From positions 194,001 to 258,000 of the forward strand of contig CAJNDS010000535.1 of the NCBI GenBank assembly GCA_905221605.1: a stretch of 64,000 nt of DNA, read 5' to 3'. Position 1 is the stretch's first letter. Each line of letters begins with the position of its first letter. The position numbers and the translations under genes are program-made. The notes beneath the pieces are model-generated. The model saw only the letters and a program-made list of their open reading frames with translations. It was not told the DNA's origin and made no database searches. The DNA is from Symbiodinium natans (taxonomy: Eukaryota; Sar; Dinophyceae; Suessiales; Symbiodiniaceae). Below, in pieces: positions 32,853-43,708 of the stretch.

Positions 32853-33879
32853 TTTAGGGTTCAGGGTCCCTCGATCCTTGCGCCCTTCCCAAGGTAGTCG
32901 CTCCTGGGGCTATTCCGAAGGTTGGTCGCAGGCGGCAAGCCGCGCGTCACCGGCGAGCCCCTCGTCGGTTTCGGGTTTAGGGTTTAGGGCTTAGGGTTTA
33001 GGGACATTTGGAGTTTAGGTTGTAGGGTTTAGGGTTTCGGGTTTAGGGTTTTAGAAGGTAGGCGTTATGGCTTCAGTTTGGGCGTACACAGGGTTATGAC
33101 GGGGGTTCAGGCTGTGACATAGGGCGCGTAGGGCTTATGGAGGGTCTATAGAGTCTAGGGTGAAGGCACGAAACCCCGCCCAAAGAAAACAACAAATCAA
33201 AAACACCCTAGGCCCTCCAACAATGTCATGCAAGCCCTGAACCTCAACCCTAAACCCCAAACCCTAAACCTAAACCCTAAACCCTAAACCCCAAACCCTA
33301 AACCCTAAACCTAAACCCTAAACCCCTAACCCTAAGCCCCTAAACCCTAAACCCTAGAGCCGAACTGCACTACGCAAGCAGCCCAGCAGAGCCCTCGAGG
33401 CCGCAAACATGTTGGGGTGTAGACTTTCGGGACTTTAGGGATCAGGGTTTAGAGCTCCTAAACCCTAAACCCTAAACCCTAAACCCTAAACCCTAAACCC
33501 TAAACCCTAAACTCAAGCCCTGGCTTTGGCCACCCCACTACCGGGGGGGGGAGGGGGGGGGGGGTGGGGGCGGCTCTTAGGCTCGATGGCACAAGTCGAC
33601 CCAGGGGCCCAAATACCCTCAACCCTAAACCCTACACCCGAGGCCCTAAACCCTAAACCCCAAACCCCAAGCCCGAAAGCCTAAACCCCAAACCCTAAAC
33701 CCTAAACCCTAAACCCTAAACCCTAGAACGGGTTACCAAGTACCCTGAACCTCCAAGTCCCGAAGCATCCTCCAGAGACTGCCTCGACCACCGAGCCAGC
33801 GGTAAACCCTAAACCCTAAACCCTAAACCCTAAACCCTAAACCCTAAACCCTAAACCCTAAACCCTAAACCCTAAACCC

Positions 33880-34178
33880 AAGGTCTTGATGAAGCCTACG
33901 CCCAAGGTCGCCCGCAAGCATACTGGGAAGCCTCAGAGTCGAGAGATCAAGCAGATCATCAGGGGCCCCAGTATGGAGCGGGAGAAGGCGGCCATGGAGA
34001 AGAACCCTAAACCCTAAACCCTAAACCCTAAACCCTAAACCCTAAACCCTAAACCCTAAACCCTAAACCCTAAACCCTAAACCCTAAACCCTAAACCACC
34101 ACAGATGCCGTGAGCTTTGGCCCGACAAAGCGAGGCAAGCACCGCTTCGCAGGAGTCAAGTTTCGCATTTGGGATTCC
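33880..34178 (+). CDS. Two candidate exons around a CCCTAAA array; second AP2-like
   Basis: 33880-34002 reads KVLMKPTPKVARKHTGKPQS, then REIKQIIRGPSMEREKAAME, a basic segment. A 13-unit CCCTAAA array (34003-34097) follows. 34098-34178 then reads TTDAVSFGPTKRGKHRFAGV then KFRIWDS. The RFAGVKFRIWDS stretch resembles the start of an AP2-type DNA-binding fold (compare RGVKF in the gene at 59971-63364). No GT exists inside the array or directly at its left border, so a canonical intron is not evident. The two may belong to different genes. Confidence 0.48.
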
Positions 34179-34309
34179 AGGGTCCCCTAAGCCCGAAGCC
34201 CATCCGTTGAGGTTTGGGGTTTGGGGTTTGGGGTTTAGGGTTCAGGGTTCAGGGTTTAGGGTTTAGGGTTTAGGGTTTAGGGTTTAGGGTTTAGGGTTCA
34301 CCCTATACC

Positions 34310-34396
34310 CTGAGCGGCAAGAAAGGCTCCAGCTCTGCCTCGTCAGACTCGCTGAGCGTGGGCAGCTGGGAGGCACGACCCGTGCAGACCCAAATG
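34310..34396 (+). CDS. Candidate 3' exon, Ser-rich
   Basis: LSGKKGSSSASSDSLSVGSW then EARPVQTQM and TAG, between two TTTAGGG arrays. Typical disordered tail composition. Confidence 0.38.
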
Positions 34397-34917
34397 TAGG
34401 GTTTAGGGTTTAGGGTTTAGGGTTTAGGGTTTAGGGTTCAGGGTTCAGGGTTCAGGGTTCAGGGTTCAGGGTGCATGGATTCGGGGGAACCCCGAGCCTA
34501 AACCTGCATCCCAGAACTGTACAGCCACAACCCGGATTCAGCCCTTTTCCCAGATAAAACATCTGCCAGATCCAGCCCTCCACCCTAACCCTAAACCCTA
34601 AACCCTAAACCCTGAGCCCAAAAGCCCCGTACACCGTAGGCTCCAAAGTCCACAATGTACCCGGTTGCCCTGAACATACGCTGCTTAGGGTTTAGGGTTT
34701 AGGGTTTTAGGGGTTAGAATTTAGGGTTTAGGGTTTAGGGTTGAGGGCTGAGTGAGCACACTTTACACTTTTTGGGATACTATAATCCCCAATAGAACTG
34801 AAAGTGTACACTTTGTTGGGGCTTATGAACTCAGCAACTAAGCAGGCCCTTATACTACCTGAAGCACCGAAAAGGATCCCCAAAACCCAAGGGTACAACC
34901 TCAAGGGTCTCAGGTAG

Positions 34918-35045
34918 AACCCTAAACCCTAAACCCTAAACCCTAAACCCTAAACCCTAACCCCTAAGCCCTAAACCCTAAACCCTAAACCCTAAACCCT
35001 AAACCCTAAACCCTAAACCCTAAACCCTAAACCCTAAACCCTAAC
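34918..35045 (-). repeat. CCCTAAA array (about 17 units)
   Basis: Perfect units with CCCCTAAG interruptions. The flanks GGTACAACCTCAAGGGTCT (left) and GGTACAACCTTGAGGATCC (right) are similar, suggesting another flanking duplication, diverged. Confidence 0.88.
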
Positions 35046-35776
35046 CAAGGTACAACCTTGAGGATCCAAGGGTAGAACTCCCCACCCGGGTCAGGAGCTC
35101 GCTTGGCAGAATCCGGTGCCAGGGAAACACCCGCAGGCTATGGAACCCTGCTGGGGTTTAGGTTTTAGGGTTTAGGGTTGAGGGCTGAGGGTTTAGGGTT
35201 TAGGGTTTAGGGTTTTCAAGGTCCAGGCTTAATTTATATGCTGGGGATTTTGGGTTCCTAAACCCTAAACCTTAAACCCTAATCCCCAAAGCCCAAACCC
35301 TATAACCCTAAACCCCAGACCCCAAATTGGGGTCTTCCAGCTGCTGGGCCTAGCCTTTCTTTTAAGGGATGGGTCGGGGGAGATTATACCCCAAACCCCA
35401 CCCCCCAAACCCCAAACCGTCAACCCGAAACCCTAAACCCCAAACCCTAAACCCCAAACCCTAAACCCCAAACCCTGAACCCTCTTCGCTTTACAGGCTG
35501 CGGACTCCGAAGCGGGTTTTCGCGAAGTTGACAAAGGGTATGTGACTGCAAACTTGGTGTTGCCATAGGATTTTTCAACCCTAGGCCCCAAACCCTAAAC
35601 TCTCAACCCTAAACCCCAAACTCTAAACTCTAAACCCTAAGCCCTAAAACCCTAAAACCTTAAAACCCTAAAAACCCTAAAACCCTAAACCCTAAAACCT
35701 TAAAGCCCTAAAACCCTAAAACCTTAAAACCCTAAAAACCCTTATCTAATCCTACAGGCATCAAAACTGCCCTCGC

Positions 35777-35857
35777 CAGGCAGAGCAGATCTGCAGGGAT
35801 CGCGGGCGCCCGCCGCCAAAAGATTGGGGGCACACGCTCGCAGGCGCGCAGGGAAAG
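35777..35857 (+). CDS. Candidate exon, unknown
   Basis: QAEQICRDRGRPPPKDWGHT then LAGAQGK. Precedes the TTCAGGG array. Confidence 0.33.
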
Positions 35858-35868
35858 TGCAGGGATTC

Positions 35869-36070
35869 GGGTTCAGGGTTCAGGGTTCAGGGTTCAGGGT
35901 TCAGGGTTCAGGGTTCAGGGTTCAGGGTTCAGGGTTCAGGGTTCAGGGTTCAGGGTTTAGGGTTTAGGGTTTAGGGTTTAGGGTTTAGGGTTTAGGGTTT
36001 AGGGTTTAGGGTTTAGGGTTTAGGGTTTAATTGGGGTTTAGGGTTTAGGGTTTAGGGTTTAGGGTTTAGA
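35869..36070 (+). repeat. Homogeneous TTCAGGG block followed by TTTAGGG array
   Basis: About 12 uniform TTCAGGG units (35869-35952) are followed by canonical units to about 36067, interrupted once at 36028. Confidence 0.95.
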
Positions 36071-36075
36071 GTTCA

Positions 36076-36143
36076 GACAGCTTTAGCCGAAAGCAGGAAG
36101 CGGAGCTCAGAAAGGCGCTTCAGGCGCTGACCCCCCAAAATGC
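36076..36143 (+). CDS. Candidate helical exon ending at a TIR-element intron
   Basis: DSFSRKQEAELRKALQALTP then QN, a plausible helix. A GT (TGC|GTACCCC) at 36144 would start an intron coinciding with the TIR element that ends TTTCTAG at about 36577. Confidence 0.45.
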
Positions 36144-36577
36144 GTACCCCTCTAGGATGCCCAGTAGCACCCTTATTATTTTTCTAATATATATATATAC
36201 ACATATATATATATATATATGTAATATATATGTATATAATATAATATAATATAATATAATATAATATAATATAATATAATATAATATAATATAATATAAT
36301 ATAATATAATATAATATAATATAATATAATATAATATAATAATATAATATAATATAATATAATATATATAATATAATAAGAATATAATATATATAATATA
36401 ATATAATATAATATATATATAATAATATATATATTATATAATATACATATATATATATATATATACATATTCTTTTTTTGGGGGGGGGGGGGGGGTGGTT
36501 CCCTTACAAACCCCTCTAAGCAAAAAAGGGCACCCTTCCTAATCCTAATTAGGTTACGGGGCATCCTACCCGTTTCT
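36144..36577. mobile_element. TIR element expanded by an AT-rich pentanucleotide microsatellite
   Basis: Left arm TAGGATGCCCAGTAGCACCC and right arm GGGTGCCC-complement then GTTACGGGGCATCCTA are inverted. Between them lies about 280 bp of (TAATA)n/(TATA)n (36189-36470), then poly-G. The Tyr/Ile-rich minus frame is an artefact of the AT repeat. Confidence 0.75.
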
Positions 36578-36701
36578 AGACCCCCTAAACCCCAATCAAA
36601 CCCTACACCCTAAACCCTACACCCTACACCCTAAACCCTAAACCCTAAACCCTAAACCCTAAACCCTAAACCCTACGGAGGGGGGGGGGGGGGGGGGGGG
36701 T

Positions 36702-36764
36702 GACATGTGCTCAGACCTGGACTGGCCGGAAGAGTCCAAATCGCAGCAAAAGCGCCGCACTCAG
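36702..36764 (+). CDS. Candidate exon with GT donor
   Basis: Directly after a poly-G tract: DMCSDLDWPEESKSQQKRRT then Q, ending at CAG|GTCGTC (GT at 36765). Acidic then basic; unknown. Confidence 0.42.
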
Positions 36765-36796
36765 GTCGTCACCGGTTGAACCCGGTTCAGGGTCTA

Positions 36797-36915
36797 GGGT
36801 TTAGGGTTTAGGGTTTAGGGTTTAGGGTTTAGGGTTTAGGGTTTAGGGTTTAGGGTTTAGGGTTCAGGGTTCAGGGTTCAGGGTTCAGGGTTCAGGGTTC
36901 AGGGTTCAGGGTTTA
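36797..36915 (+). repeat. TTTAGGG array passing into TTCAGGG block
   Basis: About ten canonical units followed by about seven uniform TTCAGGG units. Confidence 0.92.
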
Positions 36916-36963
36916 GGGCTTAGGATGGCAAAACTTCGAGCTTGCATTGTTTAGGGTTCTAGG

Positions 36964-37064
36964 TTGGGATGTTCCGCTTTATACTAACAGTCCTTCAGAG
37001 GGAGTATAACAGTGGGTACGATAATCAACATTAAGGACTGTTAGTATCAGGGGGAACATCCCAA
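36964..37064. mobile_element. TIR element, family A copy 3 (best preserved)
   Basis: Left TTGGGATGTTCC...ATACTAACAGTCCTT and right AAGGACTGTTAGTAT...GGAACATCCCAA form about 32-bp inverted repeats with few mismatches. The left border is GTTGGG and the right border CCCAAG, so the element as it sits could be removed as GT...AG. Confidence 0.85.
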
Positions 37065-37089
37065 GTTTTAGGGTTTGTAGGGCTTTAGC

Positions 37090-37200
37090 TAGCCTTTGCT
37101 TAAGGACCACCCAAAAAATGCAAGTATTCTTCCTTATAAAAGGTAAAGTAGGGATTATGTTCTCTCAGCTTTTTGGTGGGGTTCTTCGGCAAATCGTAGT
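37090..37200. mobile_element. TIR element, family E copy 1
   Basis: Shares TATTCTTCCTTATAA and GGTTCTTCGGCAAATCGTAG with segments at 51316-51395 and 52806-52900. The outer arms ACCACCCAAAAAA and TTTTTGGTGGGGTT are inverted. Confidence 0.55.
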
Positions 37201-38048
37201 GAGGCTTTTCAGTCTCGTTTGTTTTGGAGCATGGTAGGGTTGATCCGGTTGTAGGGTTCCAATCGGACTACAGGCGCATTTCTCCAAATGAGGCTCCCTG
37301 GGTCGGTCCCTATATAGTACGGCACCTTCTAAAAAGGACCCTAATCTAGGGGTTTAGGGTTTAGGGTTTAGGGTAAACCGTAAACCCTAAACCACATTGC
37401 AGTGCACTGCTCATAGGGCTTGCCAGGTCTGGGGGTGTAAGGTTTGTGATGGACTTGAGCTTTCTTGGGTTTATGACAACTGAATGGGTTTGTGACAACC
37501 CAGATCGCTGAATACCCGAGCTGGTCACAAAGTATGGTTCCGGGAAGTTGGGTTGTAGGGTTTGGGGTTTAGGGTCTAGGGCTTAGGGCTTAGGGCTTAG
37601 GGCTTAGGGCTTAGGGTTACATCATGTCGTTTCTGGGCCGAGAGGTGGCCGACCAGGGAGGGGGGGGGGTGGGAGCGGGGTCGGGGGAGGGGTGGCAGGC
37701 CCTCTTGTCGATCCGTATAAAACCCTAAACCTGAGCCCTGAACTCTAAACCCTAAACCCTAAACCCTGAAACCTCAGCCTGCTTCCAAAGCTCTCACTTC
37801 CGCATGCAGGCCGGATATTTGCACACCACTCGGTTTGGGGTTTGGCGCTGAGCATCTAGGCTTTTGGAGGACAGACGTACGCCCAAACCCTGAACCCTAA
37901 ACCGCCCCTTAACCCTAAACCCTAAACCCTAAACCCCCTGAACCCTAAACTTCTCAGGCCCCACCTTCCCGGAATCCTAAGCCGCTGAAGCCTCAACTCT
38001 AAACTCAACAAACCCACGAGGCGCCCCCCAAAGAACTCCACGCCCCTG

Positions 38049-38433
38049 TAGGGTTTAGGGTTTAGGGTTTAGGGTTTAGGGTTTAGGGTTTAGGGTTTAG
38101 GGTTTAGGGTTTAGGGTTTATGGTGATACCTTACATCCTGTTCATGATCCCTATGTAAGTTCTGGTCTATTCCTCATCCTCCAGTCTTTGAGCTTACCAA
38201 CGCGGGAGACACAGGTGCGTTCAGCCCGCCAGCAACGGCAAAGAGAAGGCCTACGACTCCTGGAAGTTTAGGTTTAGGATAGCTAGGGTTCAGGGTTTAG
38301 GGTTTAGGGTGTAGTAGGGTTTAGGGTTTAGGGTTAGGGTTTAGGGTTTAGGGTTTAGGGTTTAGGGTTTAGGGTTTAGGGTTTAGGGTTTAGGGTTTAG
38401 GGTTTAGGGTTTAGGGTTTAGGGTTTAGGGTTT
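38049..38433 (+). repeat. TTTAGGG arrays flanking a short exon-like segment
   Basis: Arrays at about 38049-38120 and 38298-38433 (about 18 units, one TTAGGG). Confidence 0.9.
38200..38268 (+). CDS. Candidate exon, Arg/Gln-rich
   Basis: TRETQVRSARQQRQREGLRL then LEV and TAG. Possibly helical and basic. Confidence 0.33.
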
Positions 38434-39286
38434 AGGCTGCAGGGTTGATTTAGGTTTAGGATTTGGGGTTGAGGGGTTAGGGTTTTGTGGTACACTACAG
38501 CCTCTCCTTTACATCTCTTATGAGATGGCCCTGTCATCAAGCCTTTCGCAACTGCAGTTAAATCTGTTAGCGCACCCGAGAACAAAGCGAAGCACTCCAA
38601 TAGAACCTTCCTTGAAACTGTAAACCCTACCACGAACCAGGGTTCTCTACCCCTGAACCCTAAACCCTAAGCCCTAAACCCTAACCCTAAACCCTAACCC
38701 TAAACCCTAAACCCTAAACCCTAAACCCTAAACCCTAAATCCTAAACCCTAACCCTTGGCTCAAGGAGTTTAGGTCTTTCGTGTCAAATCTCTGCTGAAC
38801 ATAGGCTTGAGGGTTGACGGATTTAGGATTTTGCAAGGTCCTGCAGAGTATCAAGAAGACTAGGTATGGTGTAGGGCTTAGGGCTTAGGGCTTAGGGCTT
38901 AGGGTTTAGGGTTTAGGGTTTAGGGTAGAGGGAGACTGGGCAGGTTCAGGGCGTTCCGGGTTTGAGGCTGAAGCTTTCTAGGGTTTCAATCGTCTAAATA
39001 CCCTAAACCCCAAACTCGAAACCCCAAATCCTAAGTCCTAAATCCTAAATCCTAAACCCTAAACCCTAAACCCTAGACCCTAAACCCTAGACCCTAAACC
39101 CTAAACCCTAAACCCATGTTCAGGTCCTGCCTGTCTTGTGGCAGGTTCTTAGTAGGGGATGAGGGCCCTATATAATCCCTTAAAGGGTATCAGTAGGGCC
39201 CTAAACCCTAAACCCTAAACCCTAAACCCTAAACCCTAAACCCTAAACCCTAAACCCTAAACCCTAAACCTAAACCCCCAAAGCCA

Positions 39287-39370
39287 GGACTTGTGGCAGG
39301 TCAGGGTGGCGAAGATCAGCTTGTGATGAGAAGCTTGGGTGTGGAAGGCCTGACTCCTCGTGTTTTGGGG
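39287..39370 (+). CDS. Candidate exon, unknown
   Basis: GLVAGQGGEDQLVMRSLGVE then GLTPRVLG between CCCTAAA arrays (39195-39272 and about 39395-39450). Confidence 0.38.
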
Positions 39371-40205
39371 GTCCGAAACCCGAAACCCTAGACCCTAAAC
39401 CCTAAACCCTAAACCCTAAACCCTAAATCCGAAACCCTAAACCCTAAAACCCTTCGGATTTTCGGGGCCCCTGAACCCTAAGCCCCGACATCTGAGAAAG
39501 GAACCTTTAAGCTTGGCTTCTCTTGGTAAAGACAACTGAAGCCGCGGTTCAGGGTTTAGGGTTTAGGGTTTAGGGAGAAAGAGAGAGCCAAACGGCCCTA
39601 AAAAACAACAACAACAAAAAAATAAAATAAAAGTCAGCGAAATTCCCTAACACCTGACACAAGAAAAAAACCCGAAACCCTCAATCCTGTCTTAACTCCG
39701 AAGCTAAACCCCAAGCCCTAAATCCTAAAGCCCTAAACCGGATTTAGGGCAAGTTTAGGGCTTATGTTTTAGGACTAGGGTTTATGTAGGCTTTAAGTTA
39801 CCCTAGACCCTAAACCCTAAACCCTAAACCCTAAACCCTAAACTGATTTAGGTTTCTAGTGCTTAGGGGCTGCATGGAAGTTTTTTTCCTATATTGTTGC
39901 TCCCCTTTTTTTGGGCCCATGCTTAGCCCAAAACCCTAAGGACCTAAGCCCTTGAACCCTGAACCCCAAGCCCTAAACCCTAGATCCTGAACCCCAAAGG
40001 GGTTTTTACTGGGTTTAGGGCAGGGTCGTACGTGTTTCGCTAAACCCTAACCCTAAACCCTATTGGAGTTTTGCATCTGGGCTTCTAGGATTTGGGATTC
40101 TTAGGTTTTGGGGTTCTACAACCTCCCTATCCCCTAACACCCAAACATCCTAACAGCCCTAAGGGTAGTTCAATGGGCCCCTAAACCCTAAACCCTAAAC
40201 CCTAA

Positions 40206-40381
40206 AGCCACTATGGTCCCTCACCTCCCTGCAATTTTCGGAAGTATGGGCCCTTGGCTTGTACAGGGTATATGAGGGGTACATAAGGGGTCCCCGTTTT
40301 AAGGGTCCATACTATTCCTAAACCCTCAACCCTGAGGTCTGGTCCCCTTGTAAGGGGCCCATACTAAGGGACCATGGAACT
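40206..40381. mobile_element. TIR element with ATGGTCCCT ends and telomere-like core
   Basis: Left CTATGGTCCCTCACC and right TAAGGGACCATGG are inverted. The core holds a few CCCTAAA/CCCTCAA units and a second palindromic part (GGTCCCCTTGTAAGGGGCCC). Confidence 0.6.
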
Positions 40382-40398
40382 ACCCCAAGATCTGTGGC

Positions 40399-40511
40399 TT
40401 CCCTACTACCCCCCCTAGGTTCCCCCTTTTATACCTTAATTAGGCTTGAGTATGGAACCTAGAGGAGGGTAGTGCAAAGGGGTGGGGGGGGGGGGGGGGG
40501 CGTAGCAGGGA
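40399..40511. mobile_element. TIR element, family B copy 2
   Basis: CCCTACTACCCCCCCTAGGT at the left, ACCTAGAGGAGGGTAGT inside the right arm, poly-G, then CGTAGCAGGGAA. Confidence 0.7.
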
Positions 40512-40543
40512 ACCCCTGATAAGAACAGCCGTTGAAGCATAGA

Positions 40544-40651
40544 GCTGTGGATTGGCGACTCGGGGAACTCCACTCCCATTTCCTTGTACAAGCTGGTAGG
40601 GGCCCCACTGAGGGTGGCCTCAAGACCTCTGGGGCGGCGGCCTGGTTCCCC
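40544..40651 (+). CDS. Candidate exon, unknown (36 codons)
   Basis: AVDWRLGELHSHFLVQAGRG then PTEGGLKTSGAAAWFP to TAA. Protein-like; family unknown. Confidence 0.42.
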
Positions 40652-41092
40652 TAAACCCCAAACCCTAAACCCTAAACCCCAAACCCTAAACCCTAAACCC
40701 TAAACCCGAAACCCTAAACCCTAACCCTCAACCCTAACTATTCAAGGGCTTCGGGTTTCAGGGTCTTGCTGGTGTGCAGTGACTGCTCGGAAGCGGAAGC
40801 CCGACCCATCGGCTTTCGGGTTCAGGGTTTTGGGTTGCCTAGCCCTAAACCCTAAATCCTAAACCCTAAACCCTAAACCAACCCCTTGCCAACCGAAGCC
40901 AGGCGCGCCCGATTTCGCAGGTGCTTTACCTTGCAGAGTATGGGTCAAGTTCCTGTGAAAACCCAAAAACGCTAAATGAGCCCTGAACCTTACATGAAGC
41001 CTCTAGGTTTAGGGTTTAGAGTTTAGGGTTTAGGGGTTTAGGGGAAATGACCCCTCTCACCCTAAGACCTCTGAACCCTAAACCCTAGAGTT

Positions 41093-41173
41093 GGGCTTCA
41101 GCAGCCCGTCATGACCCAGTCGTCGACAGAGGCTCTGAGGCGTGTCTCTCTCCGTGCGTGTGTCTCTGCAAAC
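41093..41173 (+). CDS. Candidate exon with GT donor
   Basis: GLQQPVMTQSSTEALRRVSL then RACVSAN, ending at AAC|GTGGGG (GT at 41174). Confidence 0.4.
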
Positions 41174-41587
41174 GTGGGGGGTCGATCTACATGCCTAAAC
41201 CCTAATTCCCCAACCCTAAGCTATATGGAAGGAACTACAAGCCCAAACTCCGAATAGGGCCCGAAACCCTAAACCCTGAGCCAAAGACTGCCCTTGTTTA
41301 GATCGACGCCCTACTATTTGGGGGTGTCTATACGGGGTCCTTTGTTTGGCGTAAACCCCCAAAACGCTGCCGAATAATTAAGTGGAAGAGGCAGCGCAGC
41401 AGCAACGGCAGCAGCAACAGCAGTCAGCATTTTTTTGTGATTTTGTGCCCTGTGCTGTATTACTTCAGGCCCATCCGTGCCTAACGCATACATAGATGAC
41501 CGAATTTAGGTGCATTTTGGATTTGGGAGCATGCCATGTGAAGAAGCCCTAAACCCTGAACCCCAAACCCTTGTTTTCCTCATGGGT

Positions 41588-41730
41588 TCTTCTACTACCC
41601 CCCCCCCCCTTTCTACTACCCCCCCTAGCGTCCCCCGCATAATTAAGGCTATTTAGGGATAATTAAGCCTAATTAAGGCTATCTAAGGGGGCAATCTAGG
41701 GGGGTAGTATAGAGGGGGGTAGTAGGGGAA
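41588..41730. mobile_element. TIR element, family B copy 3
   Basis: TTCTACTACCCCCCCTAGCG at the left and CTAGGGGGGTAGTATAGAGG then GGGGTAGTAGGGGAAG at the right. Core AATTAAGGCTA...AATTAAGCCTAATTAAGGCT. Confidence 0.75.
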
Positions 41731-41806
41731 GCCTTGAATACAATCTCGCTGCTGGGGGTGATTATGTCGGGTTCCTGTCTGGGGCCTGGATTTGGAGTTG
41801 GTTCAA

Positions 41807-41925
41807 TTGCTTGGTAGTCCAGGGTTACCCCTAAACCCTAAACCCTAAACCATAAACCCTAAACCGCCCCCAGAATGGGTGCCCTTATGATAATATGGTT
41901 ACTGGGCTACCAAGATTGCCTTGAA
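41807..41925. mobile_element. TIR element, family F copy 1, with CCCTAAA core
   Basis: Left CTTGGTAGTCCAGGGTTACC and right GGTTACTGGGCTACCAAG are inverted. The right 35 bp match the element at 59701-59816 closely, but here the centre is mostly CCCTAAA units (about 41827-41870). Confidence 0.75.
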
Positions 41926-42070
41926 ACGCAAGAGCCGGTAGCTGAGGGAACAATAACCCCTAAACCCTAAACCCTAAACCCTAAACCCTGCTTCGTTGCG
42001 GCATCTTTGACACAAAAGCCAAGCCTCGTCGGTCGCGAGCCACTACTGAAGGGTACTGATGGGTACATTT

Positions 42071-42207
42071 TAACCCTAAACCCTAAACCCTAAACCCTAA
42101 ACCCTAAACCCTAAACCCTAAACCCTAAACCCTAAACCCTAAACCCTAAACCCTAAACCCTAAACCCTAAACCCTAAACCCTACCTAAACCCTAAACCCT
42201 AAACCCT
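42071..42207 (-). repeat. CCCTAAA array (about 19 units)
   Basis: Long perfect array with one short unit near 42183. Confidence 0.92.
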
Positions 42208-42403
42208 TCTCTCTATCATATACTAGGCATCGCTTTTGGGATACTTTATTTCCCTTATTTTCTAAGATGGAGCCCTAATTATACATGAGTTTGGGGACTG
42301 TTGAAGGCGACACCTAGCAATAGCCTTCCCGTGCTTCTGAACCCTAAACCGTAAACCCTAAACCCTAAATCCTAAACCCTAAATCCTAAACCCTAAATCC
42401 AAA

Positions 42404-42469
42404 AAGGCTGCCGCCCACAGCCGGCTACGCCCCGACAAGAACAGCTCGATGTCCCTGGACCCTGATTCC
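42404..42469 (+). CDS. Candidate exon, unknown
   Basis: KAAAHSRLRPDKNSSMSLDP then DS. Polar, likely disordered. Confidence 0.33.
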
Positions 42470-42673
42470 CAAAAACCTAAAGGGTTTAGGGTTTAGGGTT
42501 TAGGGTGCAGGAGAGACATGTTGGCAGGGCCTGAATATTGAAGCTTGGGGTCTTAGGGTGTTTATAGGGTTTTGGGTTTTGGGCAGGCACACGCGAGTGT
42601 CAGAGCTCCTCCTCCCGCATAAGGATCCCTAAACCCTAAACCCTAAACCCTGAACCCTGAACCCTAAACCCTG

Positions 42674-42799
42674 GATGCCTGTGGCGCAAGCCCGCTGTCG
42701 TTGCCGTGCAATGATTTGTCCAATGACAGACCAGACAATTCTGGGCTTCAATTGTGCCAGGACGTGTGTCAAGATTCACTCCTGCGTAAGCCGCGGGTT
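42674..42799 (+). CDS. Candidate exon, Asp/Cys/Leu-rich (42 codons)
   Basis: DACGASPLSLPCNDLSNDRP, then DNSGLQLCQDVCQDSLLRKP, then RV and TAG. One of the longer single-segment candidates and unlike repeat DNA. Family unknown. Confidence 0.45.
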
Positions 42800-43285
42800 T
42801 AGGGTTTAGGGTTTAGGGTTTAGGGGTAGGTGGGACGGGGTGTCAATCCTGAAGACTCTTTGGGTTAAGGTTGGTGTGGGTCGAATGAGAGGTGGAGGGG
42901 TGCCCAATTTAACTTTCTCTTTTTCTGTCAATGCGAGAGCACGCATTGATGATACTCTCTGGGCATAAAAGCACCTCACGACCTCCACTACACCCTAAGC
43001 CCGAATTAAGCTCTAAATCCCTCAGCCTAAAACCGTTTTCTGACAAGCAGAGGCTAAACCCTAAGCCCTAAGCCCTAAACCCTGATACTAAACCACAAAC
43101 GTAGCGTTTCTTGTTTCAACGTTCAAGTTGCGCTGTGTCTTATAGTTGAAGTCTAGATTCCCAACCCCACTCACCCCAAACCCTAAACCTTTGAGCTGTA
43201 GCTTTTATGGTTTTGGGTTTAGGGTTTAGGGTTTAGGGTTGGGGGCTCCTATACGCCTAAACCTTAAGCCTGAATAGTGACACCG

Positions 43286-43369
43286 CACGTCGAGACTAAT
43301 GCCGCAAGCTGCACGCCCAACCCTGAATTTCAAGTCTGGAGACGACCTGAAACAGCTTGTTATCCACCC
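43286..43369 (+). CDS. Candidate exon, unknown
   Basis: HVETNAASCTPNPEFQVWRR then PETACYPP, followed directly by a CCCTAAA array (43365-43425). Confidence 0.37.
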
Positions 43370-43427
43370 TAAACCCTAAACCCTAAACCCTAAACCCTAA
43401 ACCCTAAACCCTAAACCCTAAACCCTA

Positions 43428-43502
43428 GACCGAAGCCTCCGTTCTCAACCCAGCTTTGATGCCCAGATTGAGATGTGCACATATCGATGCTCGAGTCTTC
43501 TT
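43428..43502 (+). CDS. Candidate exon, unknown
   Basis: DRSLRSQPSFDAQIEMCTYR then CSSLL, between two CCCTAAA arrays (43365-43425 and 43540-43598). Confidence 0.37.
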
Positions 43503-43630
43503 TGAGACATATACGCCTCTATCAAGGTCTCCGTCAGGCTAAACCCTAAACCCTAAACCCTAAACCCTAAACCCTAAACCCTAAACCCTAAACCCTAAAC
43601 GATGAAGGTTTTTGAGCTCAGGGTTCAGAG

Positions 43631-43708
43631 CTAACATTTGCCCAAGAAGCTTCGACCCGTATGGCATTTCTGAAAGATGATTCGCGTAGACGCCGGTACA
43701 TGTTGGGT
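43631..43708 (+). CDS. Candidate exon, unknown
   Basis: LTFAQEASTRMAFLKDDSRR then RRYMLG. A second frame is also open briefly. Confidence 0.37.

Noticed and set aside
36184-36564. 126-codon Tyr/Ile-rich minus frame
   Set aside because: Translation of the (TAATA)n microsatellite inside a TIR element.
42806-42988. 60-codon minus-strand frame
   Set aside because: No motif, partly telomere-derived (the NPKP ending is a CCCTAAA reading), and no splice context. The same applies to other minus frames ending in NPKP.
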